Shown here piece by piece: positions 45,217-55,025 of a stretch of 64,000 nucleotides of DNA. The notes beneath the pieces are model-generated. The model saw nothing but the letters and a program-made list of their open reading frames with translations. It was not told the DNA's origin and did not search any database. The stretch lies in assembly GCA_016937995.1 (NCBI GenBank), contig JAFGVM010000016.1, positions 155,332 to 219,331 on the forward strand, read 5' to 3'. How positions within the stretch are numbered: position 1 is the stretch's first letter; each line of letters starts with the position of its first letter. The translations under genes and the position numbers were made by a program. This stretch comes from Candidatus Delongbacteria bacterium (GTDB taxonomy: Bacteria; UBA4055).

Positions 45217-47154
45217 ATGATAAAAATAACATTTCCGGACAAAAGCGTGAGAGAGTTTGAACAGGGTATCAAAGCTTATCAGGTGGCAACATCAATAAGC
45301 ACAAGCCTTGCAAAAACGACGATCGCTGCGTCAGTGAACGGAAAGGTTGTTGACCTTGATCATCAGATTAACTCTGATGCAGGTATCATTTTCCATTCTT
45401 TTTCAAGTAAAGAGGGAAAAGAAGTCTACTGGCACTCTTCTTCACATATTATGGCACTTGCTGTAAAAAATCTATATCCGAATGTTAAAGTTGCTATCGG
45501 TCCTGCAATAGAACAGGGTTTTTATTATGATTTTGAAGCTGAGCCGTTTGCTGATGAAGATCTCAGAAAGATCGAAAAAGAAATGTCGAAGATCATCAAG
45601 TCCGGAATGAAATTCGAAAGAAATGAGATCAGCAGAGAAGAAGCTATAAAGATGTTCGAGTCAAAAGGTGAAGATTACAAAGTTGAACTGATAAAAGAAC
45701 TTCCGGAGGGTGAGGTCATTTCAACTTATTCGCTTGGAGATTTTACTGATCTGTGTAGAGGTCCACATATATCGAACTCATCAAAAATCAAGCATGTAAG
45801 TTTATTAACCTCTTCCGGTGCATACTGGAGAGGTGATTCAAATAATAAAATGCTTCAAAGGATCTATGGCATAAGTTTTCCTGACAAGGATGAACTTGAG
45901 AAATTCCTGATGATCAGAGAAGAGGCTGAGAAAAGGAATCATAAAAAACTTGGACGTGAGCTTAACCTGTTCAGTTTTTTCCCTGAAGCACCCGGTTCTC
46001 CATTCTATAAGAAAAATGGTCTTATCATATTTGAAAAATTGATCGAATACTGGAGAGAAGAGCATAAGAAGGACGGATACGAAGAGATAAAAACCCCTGT
46101 TATTCTTAAAAGAGAACTATGGGAAAGATCAGGTCACTGGGAAAATTATAGAGAGAATATGTTCACCAGCGAGATAGAAGGTGATCAGTTCGTTATAAAA
46201 CCAATGAACTGCCCGGGCGGAATTCTGCTTTATAATTCTGAACTGCACTCATACAAAGACCTTCCTATTAGATCCGGTGAGATCGGACTTGACCATAGAA
46301 ATGAGTTCAGTGGCGCTTTATCAGGATTGTTCAGAGTAAGAGCATTCCATATGGATGATGCACACATATTCATGACACCGGCTCAGATAAAAGACGAGAT
46401 AATCGGTGTTATTAAACTATTTGCAAGGGTATACAAAACTTTCGGATTGGAATATCATCTTGAACTTTCAACAAGACCTGAGAAATCAATTGGGACAGAT
46501 GAAGCATGGGAAACAGCTACAGAAGGTCTTAGAGGAGCACTTGATGCATACGGTATCGGTTATGAAATAAACGAAGGTGACGGAGCTTTCTACGGTCCTA
46601 AGATCGACTTTAAGATCCATGATGCTTTAAGCAGACAATGGCAATGCGGAACTATTCAGCTGGATATGAACCTTCCTGAGCGATTTGATGTAACTTACAT
46701 TGATGAAAACTCTGATAAGAAAAGAGCTATCATGATCCATAGGGCACTCTACGGTTCAATAGAAAGATTCATGGGAATTATAATCGAACATTTCGGTGGT
46801 TTCTTTCCATTATGGCTTGCACCTGTGCAGGTAACCGTGATACCTGTTAGTGACAAGTTCAATGACTATGCAAAATCAGTATATGATAAACTGAATTCAC
46901 TTGGATATAGAGTTGAATTCGATGATAGATCAGAGAAAGTGGGTTACAAGATCAGAGAAGCAGATGGAATTAAGAAAACTCCATACATGCTGGTTATCGG
47001 TGAAAAAGAAGTTGAGACAAATATTTTTACTGTCAGACAGCATAAAAACGGTAACATTGGAGAATTAAGCTTAGAAGATTTTATTTCAAGAATAAAAGTG
47101 GAAGTTGATACCAGGATTTTACCTGAAGGATATAAATTGGAATTTAATAAATAA
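45217..47154 (+). CDS. thrS: Threonyl-tRNA synthetase
   Basis: 645 residues from ATG 45217, which follows GAGGG by 5 bp. A GTG at 45205 is in frame but would consume the ribosome site. Domain order: TGS domain (1-62), the second additional (editing) domain with SSHIMA and CRGPHIS, then the catalytic core with motif 2 (FRVRAFHMDDAHIF) and motif 3 (MIHRALYGSIERFMGI). Zinc-ligand positions are NCPGG and H residues of the core. The anticodon-binding domain starts near 540 (WLAPVQVTVIPVSD). First gene of a four-gene translation operon. Confidence 0.97.
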   Translation: MIKITFPDKSVREFEQGIKAYQVATSISTSLAKTTIAASVNGKVVDLDHQINSDAGIIFHSFSSKEGKEVYWHSSSHIMALAVKNLYPNVKVAIGPAIEQGFYYDFEAEPFADEDLRKIEKEMSKIIKSGMKFERNEISREEAIKMFESKGEDYKVELIKELPEGEVISTYSLGDFTDLCRGPHISNSSKIKHVSLLTSSGAYWRGDSNNKMLQRIYGISFPDKDELEKFLMIREEAEKRNHKKLGRELNLFSFFPEAPGSPFYKKNGLIIFEKLIEYWREEHKKDGYEEIKTPVILKRELWERSGHWENYRENMFTSEIEGDQFVIKPMNCPGGILLYNSELHSYKDLPIRSGEIGLDHRNEFSGALSGLFRVRAFHMDDAHIFMTPAQIKDEIIGVIKLFARVYKTFGLEYHLELSTRPEKSIGTDEAWETATEGLRGALDAYGIGYEINEGDGAFYGPKIDFKIHDALSRQWQCGTIQLDMNLPERFDVTYIDENSDKKRAIMIHRALYGSIERFMGIIIEHFGGFFPLWLAPVQVTVIPVSDKFNDYAKSVYDKLNSLGYRVEFDDRSEKVGYKIREADGIKKTPYMLVIGEKEVETNIFTVRQHKNGNIGELSLEDFISRIKVEVDTRILPEGYKLEFNK

Positions 47155-47155
47155 C

Positions 47156-47169
47156 GAGGTACGAGTATT
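47156..47169 (+). promoter_or_regulatory. Ribosome site and AUU start codon of infC
   Basis: GAGGT (47156-47160), 6 bp, ATT (47167-47169). AUU initiation is the known basis of IF3 autoregulation in other bacteria. Confidence 0.9.
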
Positions 47170-47706
47170 AAAAAAAATTACTCAAAAAGAACAGCTGAAC
47201 CTAATGTTAGGATCAATGAGCAGATCAGATATGATCAGATAAGGGTCATCGACGAGAACGGTGAACAGGCAGGGATCATGAGTTCTAAGGAAGCTAATGA
47301 ACTTGCATTGGAAAAAAATCTGGATCTTGTTGAAATAGCTCCGAACGGTAAACCACCTGTATGCAAGATAATCGATTATGGTAAATTCCGTTATGAACTT
47401 GCAAAGAAGGAAAAAGAGAGTAAAAAAAAGCAGCATAAAGTTGAATTGAAGACGATACGTATCATGTCTGTAAATATCGATCAACATGATATTGAGATCA
47501 AATCAAAAAAAGCCAGAGAATTCCTGCTTGAAGGAAATAAAGTAAAAGTATTCCTTCAGTTCAGAGGCCGTGAGATAGTCCATAGAGATATGGGTAAAGA
47601 TCTGCTGGAAAGCTTTTATTCTTTTCTTGAGGACATTGCTAAATTTGACTCTCCGATCGTGCAGGAAGGATTTAGAAGGATTTCAATGATATTGACAAAG
47701 AAATAA
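47167..47706 (+). CDS. infC: Translation initiation factor IF-3, starting at AUU
   Basis: 179 residues counted from ATT 47167, 12 bp after thrS. Starting at the first ATG (47278) would remove 37 residues including the conserved NVRINEQIRYDQIRVIDENG opening. Later landmarks are NELALEKNLDLVEIAPN, PVCKIIDYGKFRYE, EIKSKKAREFLLEGNKVKV and FRGREIVHRDMG. IF3 rejects non-AUG starts, so excess IF3 should depress its own synthesis. The gene order thrS-infC-rpmI-rplT is conserved in bacteria. Confidence 0.96.
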   Translation: MKKNYSKRTAEPNVRINEQIRYDQIRVIDENGEQAGIMSSKEANELALEKNLDLVEIAPNGKPPVCKIIDYGKFRYELAKKEKESKKKQHKVELKTIRIMSVNIDQHDIEIKSKKAREFLLEGNKVKVFLQFRGREIVHRDMGKDLLESFYSFLEDIAKFDSPIVQEGFRRISMILTKK

Positions 47707-47750
47707 ATTATAGTATTAGTAACTAACACAACAAACAGGAAGGGGAAAAC

Positions 47751-47948
47751 ATGCCCAAGGTAAAAACACACAGAGCTGCAAGAAAGAGAATGAAGCTTAC
47801 TTCAAAAGGAAAGGTTAAAAAACCTTCTGCTTTCACAAGCCATCTTCTCACAAACAGATCTTCAAAAAGAAAAAGAAGTCTTAGAAAACAAGGAATTCTG
47901 TCTAAAGCAGATACACCTAACATCAAAAGACTTCTGCAGGGAGTTTAA
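47751..47948 (+). CDS. rpmI: 50S ribosomal protein L35
   Basis: 65 residues, normal length. It starts MPKVKTHRAARKRMKLTSKG, has HLLTNRSSKRKRSLRK in the middle and ends IKRLLQGV. Ribosome site AGGAAGGGG. Between infC and rplT. Confidence 0.97.
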   Translation: MPKVKTHRAARKRMKLTSKGKVKKPSAFTSHLLTNRSSKRKRSLRKQGILSKADTPNIKRLLQGV

Positions 47949-47984
47949 TTCCGTCAAAAAAAAATGTAAACCAAGGAGTACACT

Positions 47985-48329
47985 ATGCCAAGAGCTAACA
48001 CAAGAGTAGCCTCCCGTAACCGTAGAAAGAAAGTCTTAAAGGCTGCTAAAGGTTATTGGGGAAGACGAAGCAAGCTCATCGAGAATGCGCTTGATGCAAC
48101 CAAAAAAGCGGGTATATACGCTTACAGGGACAGAAAAGTTAAAAAAAGAAAATTTAGAGAATTGTGGATAGTTAGGATCAACGCTGCAGCAAGACTTAAC
48201 GGAATGAAATATTCTGAATTCATGCACAAATTATCTGAAAAAGAAATTAAGCTTGATAGAAAAGTTCTTGCCTATATGGCAGTTCATGATGCTGATGCGT
48301 TCAAAAACCTTGTTGAAAGTGTTAGATAA
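47985..48329 (+). CDS. rplT: 50S ribosomal protein L20
   Basis: 114 residues, normal length. It has MPRANTRVASRNRRKKVLKA, AKGYWGRRSKL, RDRKVKKRKFRELWIVRINA and LNGMKYSEFMHKL. L20 binds 23S rRNA early in assembly and can repress this operon in other bacteria. Followed by a strong terminator. Confidence 0.97.
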   Translation: MPRANTRVASRNRRKKVLKAAKGYWGRRSKLIENALDATKKAGIYAYRDRKVKKRKFRELWIVRINAAARLNGMKYSEFMHKLSEKEIKLDRKVLAYMAVHDADAFKNLVESVR

Positions 48330-48333
48330 AGCA

Positions 48334-48361
48334 AAAGGCGGTCAATTGATCGCCTTTTTTT
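48334..48361 (+). terminator. Intrinsic terminator of the thrS operon
   Basis: AAAGGCGGTCAA with TTGATCGCCTTT forms a near-perfect hairpin followed by T5. Confidence 0.9.
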
Positions 48362-48471
48362 ATTTCCTGTTTAGCCTACATAATTTTTTATTATTGTATA
48401 AAATTGAATATATATGTATATTAGGGTCTAATCTACAGTAATAGATAATTAAAAATAAATGGAGTTTAATT

Positions 48472-50139
48472 ATGAAGAATGGTTTCATTTTATTCTTTCT
48501 AATTTTTACAATGTTGCTCTCTGCCAAAATTGTTACAATTGAAGGTGAATATACTTACGCCTACAGCGATGATGAAACTTTAGTTCAGGCAAAGAAAAAG
48601 TGTTTGGACTTTGCCAAGAGAGATGCACTTGAGAAATTCGCTACTTATATTTCTAGTGAAAGTGTTTACAAGGATTACATGACCGAAAAGGATGAAGTTG
48701 TAGCAAGATCTCTTGGAGTACTTAAGAATTTAGTTATTAATGAAGAAAATATTGACAAAGCGAACAGCACGATCTTTTATAAGGTAACTGCTGAAATTGA
48801 TGAAGATGAAGTTCTCAAAAAACTGGAAAAGAAACAAGAAACAAATACAATGAACGTCAAGATAAAGGACTTTGTAAAGTCAGGTATGAATGCAGAAAGT
48901 CAGTTAAGGATCGGTGATGCATTGAAATACTATTACTGGGCTTTATTATTAGTGAAGAGCGAACCTAAAAGTGCAAGCCTAAAGTGTGAAGAACTTGATG
49001 ATAGACTTTTAACTATTTCATTGCCTGAAAAAATAAACTCCATCCTAACTTCACTTGAATTTACGTTCAAGGATGTTTCAGAAAGCAAAAAATATAAATA
49101 TCTTGGGTTTGAAATTAAATACAAAGGTGCTAAAGTAAATAACTTGCAACTGACATATTTTAATGGTGATGTATGGTCAAATCCTGTTAAAGTAAGAGAC
49201 GGTGAAGGAAGTATAGAATTATTTGGAGATGCCGCTGAGTCAATAACCAAGCTCTCCTTACAAACAGACTATATGTATGAGGAGCAGTGTAATTATGATC
49301 ATAATGTCAAACAAGCTTTAAAGAAAGTATCACATATTCCATTTTCTTCAGCTAAATTCAAGGTTAAAATACCTAAAGCAAAGAAAGATGTCGTTCAGGA
49401 ACCGGTTATTCAGAAACCTATTCCTGTTGTTGAAGAAACTGTTGAAAAGCCTGTAGAAAATAAGGTTGAAAAACCTGTTGTCATTGAGCACATTACACCT
49501 GTAAAAAAAGACAACAGTATGCTGGCTCAACATTATAACAATAACGAAAACGATCAAATTGTCAAAAAATCCTTTTTCGGATTTAAGGGCGGACTTAATA
49601 CTGCTATTTTCTCTGGTGATGATGTTATGGATGGACTTGAAAGCCAGGAATTTTTCAACATTGGTATGTTCTCAGTAACAAATATAAATAAAAATATTGC
49701 TTTCCAGATCGAATTAAACTATTCTCAAAAAGGTGCTTATGCAGAAGACTGGGATTATTATACAGGCCTGTGGACTGAGAATAACTGGCTTTATGATTAT
49801 ATGGAATTACCAATGATATTAAAGATTTCTATGCCGATCAATAATTCCTCACCGAATTTTTACTTAGGTTTTTCTTACGGTGTTTTAATTTCTGCAACTT
49901 ATGACTGGACAGATGAATGGGGTGATTCAGGAGAAATAGATATGTCTGATGTTGTAAACAGTTCAGAAGCCTCATTTATTATTGGAGGTGGACTTGATTA
50001 TGTTCTAAATCAGAAGACCTTGTTATTAATTGACTTAAGGTATACTGTCGGTATTACACCAATATATAATGAAGATGAAGTTGGAGAGTTGGATATGCAA
50101 AACAGTGTCTTTTCTGTCAATTTTGGAATAGGTTTTTAA
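48472..50139 (+). CDS. Secreted FlgT/LPP20-like N-domain fused to a PorT-like barrel
   Basis: The 555 residues have a signal peptide (NGFILFFLIFTMLLSA). A domain at about 20-125 (LVQAKKKCLDFAKRDALEKF, VLKNLVINEENID, VTAEIDEDEVLKKLE) resembles the FlgT-N/LPP20 type found in lipoproteins and flagellar proteins. The middle region (130-290) could be DUF4384-like, followed by a Val/Pro/Glu-rich linker (about 300-345, PVIQKPIPVVEETVEKPVE). The last 190 residues are an eight-strand-type barrel of the PorT/OMP_b-brl_2 class (FFGFKGGLNTAIFSGDD, IDLRYTVGITPIY). Isolated between two terminators. Confidence 0.65.
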   Translation: MKNGFILFFLIFTMLLSAKIVTIEGEYTYAYSDDETLVQAKKKCLDFAKRDALEKFATYISSESVYKDYMTEKDEVVARSLGVLKNLVINEENIDKANSTIFYKVTAEIDEDEVLKKLEKKQETNTMNVKIKDFVKSGMNAESQLRIGDALKYYYWALLLVKSEPKSASLKCEELDDRLLTISLPEKINSILTSLEFTFKDVSESKKYKYLGFEIKYKGAKVNNLQLTYFNGDVWSNPVKVRDGEGSIELFGDAAESITKLSLQTDYMYEEQCNYDHNVKQALKKVSHIPFSSAKFKVKIPKAKKDVVQEPVIQKPIPVVEETVEKPVENKVEKPVVIEHITPVKKDNSMLAQHYNNNENDQIVKKSFFGFKGGLNTAIFSGDDVMDGLESQEFFNIGMFSVTNINKNIAFQIELNYSQKGAYAEDWDYYTGLWTENNWLYDYMELPMILKISMPINNSSPNFYLGFSYGVLISATYDWTDEWGDSGEIDMSDVVNSSEASFIIGGGLDYVLNQKTLLLIDLRYTVGITPIYNEDEVGELDMQNSVFSVNFGIGF

Positions 50140-50146
50140 TATTCTA

Positions 50147-50171
50147 AAAAGCGGTCATTGACCGCTTTTTT
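50147..50171 (+). terminator. Intrinsic terminator
   Basis: AAAGCGGTCA-TTGACCGCTTTTTTT, perfect stem, after the PorT-like gene. Confidence 0.9.
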
Positions 50172-50194
50172 TATATAATTTAATAGGAGCTAAT

Positions 50195-50845
50195 ATGAAG
50201 AAGATAGCTATGATCGTAACCTTTCTATTACTCGGTTATTCATTTGCTGAAATGGTAATAACAAAAACCGACGGATCAAAAATGAGCGTTGATATTAATA
50301 AAGAAGATATTATCGCCATAGAATTTTTATCTGATATAACACTGTTAGAAAATCAGAAATTGATACTGAATGATACATTTGACAATGGAAGTTTTGAAAA
50401 TTGGAGTGGTAGTTCGTCAAATAAAGGAATTACTGACGGGATAGTACATTTTAGCTGCACTAATCACACTACTTTTCAATTGAATAAAAAGATACCTTCA
50501 GAAAATGTGATCGTTGAATGGTACGGTGCTGCAGATAAAAACGGTTTTCACGGTAGTCTGGGTCCATACGAATTCAATATAGGGGGATGGAATAATTCAG
50601 CATCTGGATATTCCGGTCCGGATTTTCCTTTCAAAAAAATTATAACAGGAAAAGTATATGAGCCAAATAAATTTCAGATCTATAAACTCGAAAGAATAGG
50701 AAATAAAATAAAAGCAACAGTAGATGACCGTGTTATTTTTGATGAAATATTAACTGTAAAAAATAAAGATCCTGAAGGAATATTTAAATTTAATACATAC
50801 TACGGAACATTAAAGGTTGACTGGATTAAAATATATAGACCATGA
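50195..50845 (+). CDS. Secreted protein with LamG/DUF1080-like jelly-roll domain
   Basis: The 216 residues begin with a signal peptide (KKIAMIVTFLLLGYSFA), then a short beta segment (MVITKTDGSKMSVDINKEDI). A domain at about 50-216 follows: FDNGSFENWSGSS, IVHFSCTNHTTFQL, WYGAADKNGFHGSLGPY and TYYGTLKVDWIKIYRP. The ending 'vDWIKIY' is typical of concanavalin-like jelly rolls such as LamG and DUF1080, which bind or cleave sugars. No catalytic pair is identifiable, so binding is more likely than hydrolysis. Confidence 0.65.
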   Translation: MKKIAMIVTFLLLGYSFAEMVITKTDGSKMSVDINKEDIIAIEFLSDITLLENQKLILNDTFDNGSFENWSGSSSNKGITDGIVHFSCTNHTTFQLNKKIPSENVIVEWYGAADKNGFHGSLGPYEFNIGGWNNSASGYSGPDFPFKKIITGKVYEPNKFQIYKLERIGNKIKATVDDRVIFDEILTVKNKDPEGIFKFNTYYGTLKVDWIKIYRP

Positions 50846-50872
50846 TCTGGAATTGTACAAAATAAATGTATA

Positions 50873-50900
50873 AAAAAAGACCGGTTAACCGGTCTTTTTT
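50873..50900. terminator. Bidirectional intrinsic terminator
   Basis: Perfect palindrome AAAAGACCGGTTAACCGG and its complement half, with A run and T run on the two sides. It separates the converging genes at 50195-50845 and rplI. Confidence 0.9.
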
Positions 50901-50920
50901 ATAAACTAGCACTTAATTAA

Positions 50921-51469
50921 CTATTCATCCAATTCTTCGATCTCACCGTCAATTTCTTCTTCAACAGGTTCTTCTTTGACAGCAGGTTCAGCAACAGCTT
51001 CATCAATAACAGGTTGCTTTTCACCTGCTTCATCAACAACTTCCAAAGTAATGAATGTTTCTTCTTCTGAAGCTGATTTATAAGGTATTTTAAAATTACC
51101 TAAATGTTTGATGTTCTCTTCAAGATGTATCTTTTTCTTATCCAGATCAATACCCTTGTTTTTTAGTTCATCAGCGATATGCTGTGATGTCACAGAACCG
51201 AACAGTTTTCCATCTTCTCCTACTTTCATAGCAATAGTTACAACTTGCTTATCAAGTAAAGATTTAAGGAATTCAGCAGATTTTTTGATCTGTATCTCTT
51301 TGTATTTCTTTGATTTAGTAGATTCATTATACATTCTCATGTATGCATCAGTAGCAGGATATGCCATACCTTTAGGTATCAGGAAATTTCTTCCGTAACC
51401 ATCTTTGACCTTAACGATCTCTCCTGCTTTTCCGACTCTGTTTAAGTCTTGTCTTAATATAATTAACAT
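50921..51469 (-). CDS. rplI: 50S ribosomal protein L9 with acidic C-terminal extension
   Basis: 182 residues. The first 148 are an ordinary L9: MLIILRQDLNRVGKAGEIV, then VKDGYGRNFLIPKGMA, then GKLFGSVTSQHIADEL. After this there is an extra tail of about 34 residues that is almost entirely Glu, Pro, Val and Ala (VAEPAVKEEPVEEEIDGEIE). Most L9 proteins end near residue 150. Last gene of rpsF-rpsR-rplI. Confidence 0.95.
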   Translation of the reverse strand: MLIILRQDLNRVGKAGEIVKVKDGYGRNFLIPKGMAYPATDAYMRMYNESTKSKKYKEIQIKKSAEFLKSLLDKQVVTIAMKVGEDGKLFGSVTSQHIADELKNKGIDLDKKKIHLEENIKHLGNFKIPYKSASEEETFITLEVVDEAGEKQPVIDEAVAEPAVKEEPVEEEIDGEIEELDE

Positions 51470-51480
51470 TTTATACTCCT

Positions 51481-51711
51481 TTATCTTGCAGTGTTATCAA
51501 CGAAAGGTAGAATAGCTAGAATTCTTGCTCTCTTGATAGCTGTCGTTAGTAATCTTTGATGTTTAGCACATACTCCTGAAGTTCTTCTTGGAATTATCTT
51601 TCCCTGTTCAGTAGTGAACTTTGTTAATTTCTTATCGTCTTTATAATCAATATACACAACGTTCTCTTCACAGAATCTGCATATTCTTTTTTTTCTCTCT
51701 TTTATCATCAT
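51481..51711 (-). CDS. rpsR: 30S ribosomal protein S18
   Basis: 76 residues, with [19 protein letters not shown], then [20 protein letters not shown] and [19 protein letters not shown]. Lies between rpsF and rplI with gaps of 18 and 11 bp. Confidence 0.96.
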   Translation of the reverse strand: MMIKERKKRICRFCEENVVYIDYKDDKKLTKFTTEQGKIIPRRTSGVCAKHQRLLTTAIKRARILAILPFVDNTAR

Positions 51712-51729
51712 TTAATCCTGTAGTTAAAT

Positions 51730-52098
51730 TTAATCTTTATCTTCTCTGTCTTCATTTCTTTTTGCTGAAAGATCAATTGGAGCTAACTTGTCAAGTTCTT
51801 CCTGCTTCATGGCTCTTTTGTCAGTAACAATGGTCATAAAACGCAAGATATCAGCGTTAAGATTAAAATCTCTTTCAATCACTTTCGGGATCTCACTGCC
51901 GGCATTGTATTTGTAGTGAGTATAATAGCCTGTCGGCTTTTTTTTGATCGGATAAGCTAGTCTTTTCTTACCCCAATTTTCAATTTCAATTATCTCTCCG
52001 TCTGATTTGATCATTTCCTCATACTTAGAGACAATCTCGTCGATCTTAGGTTGATCGAGAGCAGGATCGATGATGATCGTTGTTTCATACCTTCTCAT
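51730..52098 (-). CDS. rpsF: 30S ribosomal protein S6
   Basis: 122 residues starting MRRYETTIIIDPALDQPKID. It has ENWGKKRLAYPIKKKPTGYY and ends in a charged tail (AKRNEDREDKD). First gene of the ribosomal cluster. The single-strand binding protein gene often found between rpsF and rpsR is absent here. Confidence 0.95.
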   Translation of the reverse strand: MRRYETTIIIDPALDQPKIDEIVSKYEEMIKSDGEIIEIENWGKKRLAYPIKKKPTGYYTHYKYNAGSEIPKVIERDFNLNADILRFMTIVTDKRAMKQEELDKLAPIDLSAKRNEDREDKD

Positions 52099-52208
52099 TT
52101 TTTCTCCTTTTGGACTGTTTAAGGCTGAAAATCTAAGATTCCCAGCAAGAATTTGTACGCCAAATGTAATCTATTTTTTATTTTATGTCAATATTTTTAT
52201 TAATATTC

Positions 52209-54368
52209 TTATAGCAGTGGTGCAATTACAAGCGCAACTACTGATGTAAGTTTTAATAATATGTTCAAAGATGGTCCGGATGTATCTTTAAATGGATCAC
52301 CTACAGTATCACCGACTACAGAAGCTTTATGTGCTGCTCCACCCTTTTCGTATTTGAAATCATCTATTGTAATTCCGCCCTCGATCTGTTTCTTTGCATT
52401 ATCCCAGGCTCCACCGGTGTTAGATTGAAATATTGCTAGCAGAACTCCGCTTGAAGTAATACCTGCTAACAGTCCACCAAGCATTTCCGCTCCAAAAACA
52501 AACCCTACAAATACAACTGATGCTATTGCAAGTACACCAGGTAAGATCATACCTCTCATCGCAGCGTGAGTTGAAATTTTAATACAGGTTTCATAGTCAG
52601 CTTTACCATCCGCTTCTTCGAAAGTGACCAGTTCGGCACCTTCGATCTTTGATTCATCTCCATTGTATTTTTTCATAAGAAGCAGAGCTGCTTTTAATTC
52701 AGGAATATCCTTAAACTGCCTTCTTACTTCCTCGACCATTGCCATAGCTGCAGAACCAACTGCCTTCATTGCAAAAGATGAAAATAAGAACGGAAGCATT
52801 GCTCCAACAAAAAGACCTGCCATCACTCTAGGATTGGCTATGTCGATCGAGTGTAATCCCGCCTGTTGCATATATGCAGCAAATAAAGCTAGAGCTGTTA
52901 AAGCAGCGGAAGCTATTGCAAATCCTTTACCAATCGCTGCTGTTGTGTTACCTACTGCATCAAGTTTATCAGTTCTTTCACGTACTTCTTTCGGCTGCTG
53001 TGACATTTCAGCTATACCACCTGCATTGTCAGAAATAGGGCCATATGCATCGACCGCTAATTGAATACCTGTGTTTGCAAGCATACCAAGTGCTGCTATT
53101 GCGATACCGTATAATCCGGCAAATTGATATGCTCCCATTATCGCTCCTGCAATAAGAATAACCGGAACAGCTGTAGATTCAAATCCAACACCTATACCTG
53201 CAATAATGTTGGTTGCTGATCCTGTTTTTGACTGAGCAACTATTGACAACACCGGTTTACCGCATAATCTTGTATAGTACTCAGTAGATAATCCTACTAA
53301 AAGTCCAGCTACAAGACCGATAATTGTTGCATAGAACACTCCCATTGCTGTAAAAGTTATGCCATTGTATACCCAACTTACTGGAAGGAATTTGTTGATA
53401 ATAAAGTAAAATGCCACTATCATGATAGCGGATGATCCAAATTCTCCGATATTTAAAGCTGTTTGTGGATTTCCACCCTCTTTTACTCTTACCATGAAAG
53501 TACCAAGGATCGATACAATAATACCTACCGCAGCAAGTATTAAAGGTAGAACAACAGCAGCCATAGGATTTTCTTTAAAAGCATCAAGCTTGAAGAATGC
53601 TAGTCCAAGAACCATTGATCCTATGATCGATCCTACATATGATTCGAACAGATCCGCACCCATTCCGGCAACATCGCCAACATTGTCACCAACGTTATCT
53701 GCGATAGTAGCAGGATTTAAAGGATGATCTTCCGGTATACCAGCTTCAACTTTTCCTACAAGATCTGCACCCACATCTGCAGCTTTAGTATAAATACCTC
53801 CGCCTACTCTTGCAAAAAGAGCTATAGAAGACGCTCCTAGAGAAAAACCTGTGATAACGTTTATGATCTTTTGGGCATCAAGAAGTTCTTCCCATCCCCA
53901 TAGATTGCCGTATATTAAGTATAGAGCACCTAAACCGAACACACCTAGACCTACTACTGATAATCCCATAACAGAACCACCTGTAAAGGCAATTGACAGT
54001 GCTTTTTCCAATCCGGTTATCGCAGCCTGGGTTGTTCTGTAGTTAGCTTTGGTGGCAACTTTCATTCCAATATATCCGGCCAATGCTGAACTTACTGCAC
54101 CAAGTATGAAAGATATTGCCACTAGAGCACTACTGTCTTCTTTGCCTGTGTTTACCCAGGCTAATAGTGCGGCAACTACAATAACAAAATAAGCTAAAAC
54201 AGAGTATTCTGTTTTTAGAAAAGCCATTGCTCCTTTGTTGATCGCTGCTCCAATTTTTTGCATTTTCACAGAACCCTTGTCCTGTTTCTCGATCCAGAAA
54301 GACCTGTAAAAAGCAAACGCTAGTCCAAATAATCCGAGGATAGGTATCCAATACTTGATGTCAGTCAT
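52209..54368 (-). CDS. hppA: Membrane-bound pyrophosphatase, potassium-dependent type
   Basis: An integral-membrane ion pump that couples pyrophosphate hydrolysis to H+ or Na+ transport. It has 719 residues and about 16 membrane segments. Catalytic loops are [40 protein letters not shown] and near the end [19 protein letters not shown]. The motif [15 protein letters not shown] has Ala where potassium-independent enzymes have Lys, so it should need potassium. The pumped ion cannot be read from these motifs alone. Downstream of pth on the same strand with a 19-bp gap. Confidence 0.95.
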   Translation of the reverse strand: MTDIKYWIPILGLFGLAFAFYRSFWIEKQDKGSVKMQKIGAAINKGAMAFLKTEYSVLAYFVIVVAALLAWVNTGKEDSSALVAISFILGAVSSALAGYIGMKVATKANYRTTQAAITGLEKALSIAFTGGSVMGLSVVGLGVFGLGALYLIYGNLWGWEELLDAQKIINVITGFSLGASSIALFARVGGGIYTKAADVGADLVGKVEAGIPEDHPLNPATIADNVGDNVGDVAGMGADLFESYVGSIIGSMVLGLAFFKLDAFKENPMAAVVLPLILAAVGIIVSILGTFMVRVKEGGNPQTALNIGEFGSSAIMIVAFYFIINKFLPVSWVYNGITFTAMGVFYATIIGLVAGLLVGLSTEYYTRLCGKPVLSIVAQSKTGSATNIIAGIGVGFESTAVPVILIAGAIMGAYQFAGLYGIAIAALGMLANTGIQLAVDAYGPISDNAGGIAEMSQQPKEVRERTDKLDAVGNTTAAIGKGFAIASAALTALALFAAYMQQAGLHSIDIANPRVMAGLFVGAMLPFLFSSFAMKAVGSAAMAMVEEVRRQFKDIPELKAALLLMKKYNGDESKIEGAELVTFEEADGKADYETCIKISTHAAMRGMILPGVLAIASVVFVGFVFGAEMLGGLLAGITSSGVLLAIFQSNTGGAWDNAKKQIEGGITIDDFKYEKGGAAHKASVVGDTVGDPFKDTSGPSLNILLKLTSVVALVIAPLL

Positions 54369-54387
54369 AGTTTCACCTATTTTTTAT

Positions 54388-54984
54388 TTAATTATTTTCA
54401 ATTTTCCCGTTAAAAATATTCATTGATCTGTCAATTCCGTCACTTATCATCAATTCAATTGCACTTACTGATCTTTCAAGAATATCATTCATATCTTCTC
54501 TGATCTTTTCTGGTATCACACTGAGAACCAAGTCCGGCAATACATCAGGATTTTTCTCTAGTATTCCCGCAATAATATCTGTTCTAAAGCCTATTCTAAG
54601 TCTTGGAAATTCTATAGTGTCCAGAGAATTAATAATGGATTTTATACCATTATGTCCCCCTGCAGTTCCAGACTTTCTTAATCTTATTGTGTTCATAGCT
54701 AGATTAATGTCATCATATACCACAAGAAGATCATCTATTCCGGCACCATAATATTCAAGCACCTCTTTTACTGCGATACCTGACAAATTCATATACGTTA
54801 CAGGTTTCACAATAACAACTTTCTTAAAATTAACAAAGCCGGTAGCGGAATAATATTTCCCTTTGCCGGCTTTAAAATTTAAATCATGTTTTATTGCAAA
54901 TCTATCTACAGCCATGAACCCCAGATTATGCCAAGTATTTGAATACTTCGCACCGGGATTTCCTAATCCGATTATAATTTGCAT
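54388..54984 (-). CDS. pth: Peptidyl-tRNA hydrolase
   Basis: Frees tRNA from peptides dropped by ribosomes. The 198 residues start MQIIIGLGNPGAKYSNTWHN. Catalytic residues N9 (GLGNPG) and H19 (WHN) are present, and the Asp in VVYDDINLAMNTIRLRKSG is conserved. The usual 'TRHN' is TWHN here, a tolerated position. Lies between rplY and hppA. Confidence 0.95.
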   Translation of the reverse strand: MQIIIGLGNPGAKYSNTWHNLGFMAVDRFAIKHDLNFKAGKGKYYSATGFVNFKKVVIVKPVTYMNLSGIAVKEVLEYYGAGIDDLLVVYDDINLAMNTIRLRKSGTAGGHNGIKSIINSLDTIEFPRLRIGFRTDIIAGILEKNPDVLPDLVLSVIPEKIREDMNDILERSVSAIELMISDGIDRSMNIFNGKIENN

Positions 54985-55025
54985 AGTACTTCTTATTTCA
55001 ATGTTCGATAACAGAAGAAATTATA

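Noticed and set aside
47278-47706. infC starting at the first ATG
   Set aside because: It would delete the conserved N-terminal 37 residues. The ATT at 47167 has a proper ribosome site.
48253-48441. A 62-codon frame overlapping the end of rplT and its terminator
   Set aside because: It reads through the terminator hairpin and overlaps rplT out of frame, with no independent ribosome site.
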